The position numbers were made by a program, and so were the translations under genes. Positions 56,748 to 64,000 of a DNA stretch of 64,000 nt are shown here, piece by piece. Below the pieces are notes generated by a model. It was not told the origin of the DNA, made no database searches, and saw only the letters and a list, made by a program, of their open reading frames with translations. Source of the DNA: Elysia chlorotica (lineage: Eukaryota; Mollusca; Gastropoda; Plakobranchidae); the NCBI GenBank assembly GCA_003991915.1, contig RQTK01000997.1, positions 111,833 through 175,832 of the forward strand, in the 5' to 3' direction. The first letter of the stretch is position 1, and every line of letters begins with the position of its first letter.

Positions 56748-58244
56748 CTATTTTTGGTGTAACATACAAGTTATGATATATTGTATTATTTTACAAATCT
56801 CCATCAATAGTGTTTGTGTCCTTAAATCCACTAAACATCCACAACCATGTTCAAAAGTTCAAACCTACAGAGGAAAGAAATCAGTGTCATAAGTCAGTAA
56901 TAAATTAGTATCTGTAGCTTTCAAAGACCTGAGGCATATATATCTGGTAATGCTAGAATAAAAGAAGAACAAAATACTCTGTTGAAAATACATTTAGTAA
57001 AGCTTCTGGGTGAGATACATACCAAACTCCGAAGACCAATATCAAACACGATGTAATGAAACGAAGAATATGGTCAACATACTGATCAAAAAATTATTAT
57101 TATTGAGATATTTTGGATCACAAGTATCACTTTCACTTGTTGAAAAACGAAGCACAAGTCTGTAGATTGCCGAAACAGCTAACGTCAGAAGGAAATAAAA
57201 ATTATGGCGTAATATAACGGGAAAAACGTCCCCAATCATAGATACGTAAATGTATATCCGGGATTTCCGCAATAGCCTTTGCCTTAGCTATGTGGCACGT
57301 GAAACTGACAGGCAAGTGGTTTCGAATACGAGAACAAACTTGTTCTTTAGAATCCATACAATGAAATTGAAACAGAAACATGCTTGTATTCTCGGTACAT
57401 TTCAGATACGAAGAAGGAAAAAAGAGGTAGGAAAGAGTGAGGAGTGGTGCACCACTACATATGGTGTGTATTGGACACGGTATTTTCAATTTGCTTTCCT
57501 AGAAAAGCATGCAACAAACAACGCGGAACAGTATAGCTCGAGTATGACGGATCTCTTCCTCTAGCCCTATCAGGCCACTCAACAAGCGCTACTGAACCTC
57601 TTTTCAATGAGTGTGTATGACTAAAACGGTATAACCAGACTAGGCATTACTTCGATTTTTCCTTCTTCTTGTAATGTGTTCGTTACTCCAGCAAGTACAC
57701 TTGAATCCAAAAACGAATGATAAACACCGAAGGTCATAATTAATATGAAGCTTCACATCCTGGTTTCACGACGCGGCTTTAACTAAAGCTGAATGCGAAA
57801 TAACCAGGCGACTATCTGTACTAGCTCCATTAAATCACGACACGTAGCGAGGTGGCTTTACAAAGTTTTTATCTGACGTTCTGGTAAATGATGAGAGCAT
57901 GGAAATATTATATCTTAACACATTCGTCATTGATCTGATATCTGTAGAGATTGGCCGACTGGTTATAACTAAAAGACGCACTATGATTAACAACCTACCT
58001 ATTATGCAACGTCAATTTGACTGTGTTGGTTTTTTAAGCGCAGACGGTGTCGATAAAAGTAACGTGTTTAATGCCACTTCTTATTCCAGCTGTCAACAAG
58101 AGGGAAATGTAAACAGTTCCGTACAAAAAGCGCCAAACTGGCGTGAACATGACATGACCCGTGACCTTTGGTCGGCGAGAGGACCATGACTGTCCTCAAT
58201 CAGTGCACGATGTCCAGACCCGATACAAACTTTAATCATCTTGG
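56744..58244. other. No recognisable feature
   Basis: Open frames up to 104 codons on both strands without recognisable domains or matching splice sites. Confidence 0.4.
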
Positions 58245-58357
58245 GTCGTAAGTACAACGTTGTTGTAAGCGCCCCGTCTTAAGATATACATGTACATGTA
58301 TGCGAAAAAGAAGGCTTACGGCGAGTTGAAAGTTACCGCGACGTTGTAATTACGAGT
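58245..58357 (+). mobile_element. Miniature TIR element, copy 2
   Basis: The left end TCGTAAGTACAACG and the right-end complement TCGTAATTACAACG form terminal inverted repeats. The interior contains GGCGAGTTGAAAGTTACCGCG, shown here as shared blocks with the other copies. Confidence 0.5.
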
Positions 58358-58798
58358 CTTACTGAGTTACTCTATACAATCTTACATAGTTACAATCTAC
58401 CAAGAACTACGCACTTAGATACATGGTCAGGGTCTACCATTGAAGGGTGCACTTACCAGTCTGTACATGAACATGAACCATACTTTCAAACTGCGGCATA
58501 AACGGCCAGGGGTTATCAACAACTTCAAGTGCGAGGGGTCAGCGCTTTACACTTGCTAGACATCTTGCACGAGACGTCTTAACTTCTTAAGTTGCTGTCT
58601 ATGCCTTGGTTTGATCTCGTCTGGACCGGTGGACCCTGCGACGCGTATCAGCAAACTGGGTCACACCGGTCCGGTCCGTTCAGTTTTCTTATACAGCGAT
58701 CCAACATCGCGTGTTCAAGAATGCAGTGCATGTGTATATATTATATGCATGTAGTACTAGATGTTAAAGGAGGCAGTGTATGCGTAATAAATATAATT

Positions 58799-58801
58799 TT
58801 T

Positions 58802-58832
<31 letters not shown>

Positions 58833-58834
58833 GG
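58799..58834. repeat. (TG)n followed by a long G run
   Basis: The TG repeat passes into about 18 consecutive G. A similar TG-then-G structure occurs at 1886-1935. Confidence 0.9.
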
Positions 58835-59311
58835 CTTGTCAGTCGAAATCTTACTGACATGTCACGCCATATCATTATGGACAAGCACTTCCTAAGCACA
58901 CGCGGTGCATGCGGAACATGAATTTTGCCAGTCCAATAATAATGATATCTACGTGATGGCAACTTGCCAACTGGTAGATTTGTATTGATAGAGGTGAAGC
59001 TTAATAAATACATCGCATGGGCAAGAATTCCTTTTTAATTTGGAATTACATTGCACTCTTACACGAAAAATATTTATATTACCAAAGCCTTAAGAAGAAA
59101 TCATTAGAGGCAACACAGGATTAAAAAAAAAAACATACACATAACAAAATGAAAGCCAATTCAGAATCATTTCAAGATCGACCCCACTACATTTCAAAGG
59201 GAAACAATTCTATTTGGCTAGCCAATCTTTGATTGGACGGAAGAAAAAAAAACGTTAAATACGCGAAAATATTGTGAACACAAAGAAGGAAACGGTAGTT
59301 ATTGACAGAGG

Positions 59312-59406
59312 GCCGTAAATTATACAACGCTGCGGCAGCTTACAATTCGTCGTAAGAATGTGCGAATAATACGATACTGCAACTACGGCAACGTTGTACT
59401 TACGGC
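59312..59406 (-). mobile_element. Miniature TIR element, copy 3
   Basis: Read on the - strand it begins GCCGTAAGTACAACGTTG, passes CGACGAATTGTAAGC, and ends in the inverted counterpart ACAACG...CCGTAAATT. It is about 95 bp long. Confidence 0.5.
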
Positions 59407-60342
59407 TTAGTGTGGTCATGTAAAGTCATAAAATTATTGAAAGATGAAGCTGTCTAATCCCACAAGTGGATGCAAAGTGTATCCTTTTTTTTAAAGAAAA
59501 TGTGTAAATCTCCTTTGATCACAGCAATACGTAGCTCTTTCGAGGATTTAAAATGGTCATATAGATTTAGAAGCAGAAGAAATGACTATTACATCTATTA
59601 TATTATTATATTATATTATTATTATTATTCATTATTTTATTATTATATTATTATTGTTGTTGTTACTGTTGTTGATATTGTAACTATCATCATCATCATC
59701 ATTATTATTAATAATATCATGATTTATAAATCTTATAAAACTAGCCGCTTGTTTATTTTACAACAGACCACCGTGAACAATGAGAAAGAAGGGAGTATAG
59801 GTTTAGCTGACTATCGTTCACGTGACCCTCATTAACGATTCGTGAGAACTGAGTGGAGAGGGTGTCAATTATAGATGTGATCAAGCGAGCAGATCGATAA
59901 CTCTGTCTAGATAACGCTGGAATAAAGCAGTGGCAAATCTAGAGCGACACGGATTCAAAAACAACAATTGAATAGACCGCTTTCATTAACTACAAAATGC
60001 CTACATAGAAACACAGTCACGATCACCGCAATGATGAACTGGGAGCAACAAGGATGTAAAACAACGTTTGACTCGACCGCGACAAAACATTAAGGCTTTC
60101 TGGTCATTAATTACAAATATCTACATGTAAAAGACATGCGATTACAATTTCAGCATTTAATGATTACTGCGGTTATAACGCAAACATAAAATCAAGCACA
60201 TTAATAAATAATCTTTGTCCAATACCTTAATCACACGAATGGGAGGATAAACGATTCAGGGTTGGAAAAGACACGCTGTCCTTTGAATATAGAAGAGAGC
60301 GGTTTAATTTTGTTTTAGGTGATCTCTGATTCACAGGGCAGG

Positions 60343-60487
60343 TTGGTTGGTTGGTTGGGTTGGTTTAACGTCCAACAGCAGCACTATATAGGCTATATTG
60401 TGGACGGGCCCCAAGACGGACGTCTGACAATTTTATGTGCTGTCACACACGAGACAGGGCGGGGGTACCATGACTCCTGTCTCAGCC
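60343..60487 (-). mobile_element. 5'-truncated SINE copy
   Basis: Tail and central body of the family only. GGGCAGG occurs on both sides (60336-60342 and 60488-60494) and may be a target-site duplication of a truncated insertion. Confidence 0.75.
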
Positions 60488-60789
60488 GGGCAGGGAATAA
60501 CCTTAAAACAGCTTTGTCAGAGGTCTAGACTATACCTCTTAAAAGATAGTTTTCTTATAACAGGCATCATATCAAGAAAAAACATAAGCCAAGTACATAC
60601 ATTTTTACTATCTTTAGCCTAAATTTTAGAGATGAGAGCTACTCGTCATATAAAGGCTGAAATATGATTTATCATAAAGTAGCAGAAAAAATGTTTTCAA
60701 ACAGATTTTATAATTAAGGAAGAAACTGCGGAGAAAAAAGATAAGTAAGATAAAGAATTGGAAGTATTTCGGCCTAGAGGATGAAGATT

Positions 60790-60915
60790 CTCATCCCCTA
60801 TTTAATTTTAAGTCCTCTAGATTACCCAGAGAATGGACCCACCAAAGTGAGATTCGAACCACGGATCTAGTAATCGTCAATCAAGAGCACTACCGACGTA
60901 GCTACCCGGTACTCC
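60790..60915 (-). mobile_element. Second tRNA-derived SINE type, partial
   Basis: The - strand reads GGGTAGCTACGTCGGTAG, then a B box GGTTCGAATCT (60850-60860), then a GGTGGGTCCATTCTCTGGG body unlike the main family. It resembles an independent tRNA-derived SINE. Confidence 0.5.
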
Positions 60916-62824
60916 GAGTAAAGAGGGTTAATACTGGTAGGATTAAAGAAACAAGAAGACAAGAGTCCATACATAAAAAAGCGCATTGGTTAAGATTTGA
61001 GACAAGATGAAATAAACTGCGTCTAATCAAAGGAAAACAAAAGATGGTTCATAACAATAAAACAAAAAATAGTTAATAACAATAAAACAAACAAAAAATA
61101 AAAAGTAAATTAATAATAATAATAATAATTTATAATAATAATAAGAATATAAGATTTGAGACAAGATGAAATAAACTGTGTCTCACAAAATGAATACTAG
61201 TCTAAAAAGAGACCGGTCTCCAAACTGAAACATTGCAAAGCAACTCTTACTGTATCGTAGCATCAAAAACAGCGCGTGGTTTAACTCATTCTTGTTAAAA
61301 TTTCTCCCAACTAAATGGCATGGCTGTATAACTACCTCCCCTGCAAAAACAGATAAGAGGTGGCAGCTCTAATCATAATCATCCTATATCCACTGACTCG
61401 CTATATATTGTATACATAAATTACAATCCTGATATTGTGCTCTGGTGTTTACGCCACGAGCAACCCAGGCTTTTGGATATTTTTTTTTTATTCCGGAATG
61501 TAAACGAAGGTTAAACAAATGATTATTTTGTTTCGTCTGCACTATATTAAAAATAAAAGATTAACATCGTCAGTTAAGCAAAAAGTCTTAAGAGCCTGTT
61601 GTATAATTATCTGACTGTTTGTATTTTTAGTTTTTCTTTCTAAATGACATTTTGGGAGGATAACATTCACACACATACGGTTGTGCTATAGATGTACAGT
61701 TTGCGATTCACATTTTAAATGAAAGAATAGGAAAAACTTTGTACAAGAGAGAAAAAGAGAAAGAGAGAGAGAGAGAATTCTTGATAACACGGCCTATCAT
61801 TGTGTGCCTGTAGAAAATTACACACAAGTTTTATTTTTAATAAAGAATTTTTCTTCGAAATTGTAAACAAACAAAAAAATACACAAAGATCTTTCCCGTC
61901 TTATGTTTATTTATTATTTTGTTGGAGTTTAAGGGTCGGTTTTTGTTATTTGTTGTTGTTTTCAGGTGGTGTTTTTATTTGTTTTGGGTTTATTTGTTTT
62001 GTTTTTTGTGTTTGTTGGGGGAGGGGAAAGGGGGGGGGGGGGCATCGCACGATAACTATCCAAAAACTCTTCGCCGTCAGAAAAAAAGGGAGGGTAAATA
62101 ATGAAAACTAAGGAAACAAATCGCATTTGACATTAAGAAGTCCTAAGCAAAACCAGCTGGATACATGATAAACCTAGCGAATCTCTATGAAACAAACTAA
62201 AAGACAACAATACACAAACAAAACTAAAATCAGCGTCGATTACCATGGGATCAATAGAAATAGCATTATGGTAACAATGTATCATATATCATGTTAACGT
62301 GCAGATTCCAATAAATATGTTTCTACTACGATGGTTTGGAGCTTTGGGGGGGGGTTGAATCCACCACCATCCAAAAGCATTTCTAAAACAGACCAAAAAA
62401 ATGTCGCGGCCATGGAATTGTGCTGAGAACCTTAGAAAGAGAACCTTAGAAAATTTTTAAACAAAAATAAATGTTTCCCGAATCTGTGTATGTGTGAGTG
62501 GTTTTTTTTTTTCTTTCCGTTGTTTGTTTTTAAAATCTGAGTGAGTGTGAGGGTTTTCCCCTAAAATCACGGTATCATCAAAATGTATTGTACTTTGTAC
62601 AGTCCTTATCATTATGATTGGGACATTATCTAAATAGATCTCTTCCTGTTTTTATTCCAATATTTTGTTCTCAAGTTGCACTAGTTTACTCATCGCTTTT
62701 CTAAATCATTTTAGCAACATGTTCGTTTAAAGTAAAAACTTGGGCCTCCACCCATATTGGCTATCTGATATCACCCAAGAAGAATAAACTTTATTTTATA
62801 AGTGAACTTGGCGTTAGGTGTTGC

Positions 62825-62875
<51 letters not shown>

Positions 62876-64000
62876 AAGAGAGAGATGTGTTACTCTACTA
62901 AAGCCATCTAGTAAGGCGGTTGTATTTCGACTGTCATTGTAAGGCCTGAAACAAATAAACACGCGAACCTATCGTTAGTTCTAGAACCCTCGTTTCAAGA
63001 TAAATGAGAAGAATTAACAGATCATACTCTAGGCCTGGTGGGTTTTACATCACAAGTCATCGCAGATGTGGGTCCTAACCAACAAAGCCACAAATGGCTT
63101 TTATGCCTTTTCCATATCAATTCAAATTGTTAGATGGTCCATGTGAAACTGATATTTGTAGAAGAATAAACAACAATTGACATTTTCACATTTTCTTGGA
63201 ACCCACATATTTTTCTACATATTCAGTTAACAAAGAAAACAATCGATTGTGTTCAGTTCCAAAATACAACAAGGATAGGCACAAAGAACGGAAAACAACT
63301 GATAAGAAAGAAATTGTTTTTTTAACATTTCGGTCTTCTAAGAAGATCTTAAATTAACAGAAACGCGTCCGAATAAAGCACTTCAGAAGTTGATCAGTTT
63401 TGTGTTTGTTCTTTTTTTTTTTTGTTTCGTTCGTTTTTTTTATTTGTTGTTGTTGTTTTGTTTTTTTTTTCTTTGTGGCTTTTGTTACTCTTGCTTTGCA
63501 TTGCTTTGAAAGTAAGTGTCTTTATACACTGTTATGCCCAAATCACTATATAAAAAATATCATAGGGATAAAAAGTTCACTACTCACATGATTTCCTAAA
63601 TCCGCACGGCCCAAATGAGGAAAAAAAACAACTCTGAATCGATCCTATGTAGACGAGGTTGTTCACCAGTTTATCTAACCTCAGAGATATGTTTGATATA
63701 GTTCTGTGTACGGAACGGTCGTGATTTAACTCAACAAACTTCCTTTTGATAATGGTTTGAAACAAAACAAGAGACGATGGAAGTTCGAACCAAACACAGG
63801 CAACCGAAGCGCGGATTTGCGATCAAGGCTAAATCTGTCAGCCTGCCAGAACAGATTACATAGTACAACTAAGTCTCGATAAGCCTTTGATATTAGCGTC
63901 TTGTTGTGGGGGTAAGGACAACCAGAGCTGCTAAACTTCAAGTGGCGATTACGGCTCCTCAAACGCCGCGTTCGATTGGACAGGTCTGGTTCTAGATCCA
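60916..64000. other. No gene recognised at right end
   Basis: AT-rich DNA with T/G and G-run low complexity (61.93-62.04 kb), a GA tract at 62.8 kb and T-rich sequence at 63.4 kb. No supported exon. Confidence 0.45.
62825..62886. repeat. (GA)n microsatellite
   Basis: Purine tract with a G9 run near its end. Confidence 0.9.

Noticed and set aside
57899..58189. 96-codon + strand frame of fairly normal composition
   Set aside because: No recognisable domain, no splice context linking it to other frames, and its length is within chance for 64 kb.

Overview
This is a 64-kb piece of an animal nuclear genome, most likely an invertebrate and probably a marine mollusc. Coding sequence is sparse, introns have GT-AG borders, simple-sequence tracts are dense, and tRNA-derived SINEs and decayed non-LTR retrotransposons are scattered throughout. 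The organism guess is an inference: the one recognisable protein family, ceramide phosphoethanolamine synthase (CPES), is known from invertebrates, and nothing here fixes the species. Two assembly gaps (17473-17620 and 53395-53633) lie inside or beside microsatellites.

The only genes I can support are two CPES-type CDP-alcohol phosphotransferase paralogues arranged tail to tail. Gene A is on the + strand, with exons 17625-17918, 18893-19724, 20940-21062, 21829-21909 and 22899-22928. Gene B is on the - strand, with exons 42467-41363, 39085-38963, 37008-36928 and 36111-36088. In both, the reconstructed frame closes exactly (452 and 443 codons plus stop), exons 3 and 4 have identical lengths (123 and 81 nt), and all catalytic Asp/Gly/Arg residues are present. 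Gene B lacks the intron that gene A has after Glu-Ile-Tyr. Both visible 5' exons begin with a phase-2 acceptor, so each gene has at least one further 5' exon that I could not find. Both proteins would be Golgi or secretory-pathway membrane enzymes that transfer phosphoethanolamine from CDP-ethanolamine to ceramide.

Layout: 1-17.4 kb holds no gene that I recognise, only repeats, two decayed retrotransposons (2.63-3.33 kb and 10.13-10.80 kb), SINE copies and a TIR element. 17.6-22.9 kb is gene A, with a retrotransposon remnant and an inverted SINE pair in its introns. 22.9-36.1 kb is the AT-rich region between the two stop codons; it has no recognisable gene and may be largely the two 3' UTRs, whose poly(A) signals approach each other near 28 kb. 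36.1-42.5 kb is gene B. 42.5-64 kb is again repeat-rich DNA, with several small inverted-repeat elements, a diverged tandem array, a young SINE with a perfect target-site duplication, and a 484-bp palindrome built around a trinucleotide repeat. Part of this region must be 5' intron or promoter of gene B.

No prokaryotic operon, CRISPR array, rRNA or convincing functional tRNA gene is present. The most interesting points are the divergence of the CPES pair, gene B's weak splice donor abutting a (GTA)n tract, the palindromic triplet-repeat element, and a three-copy miniature TIR element family.
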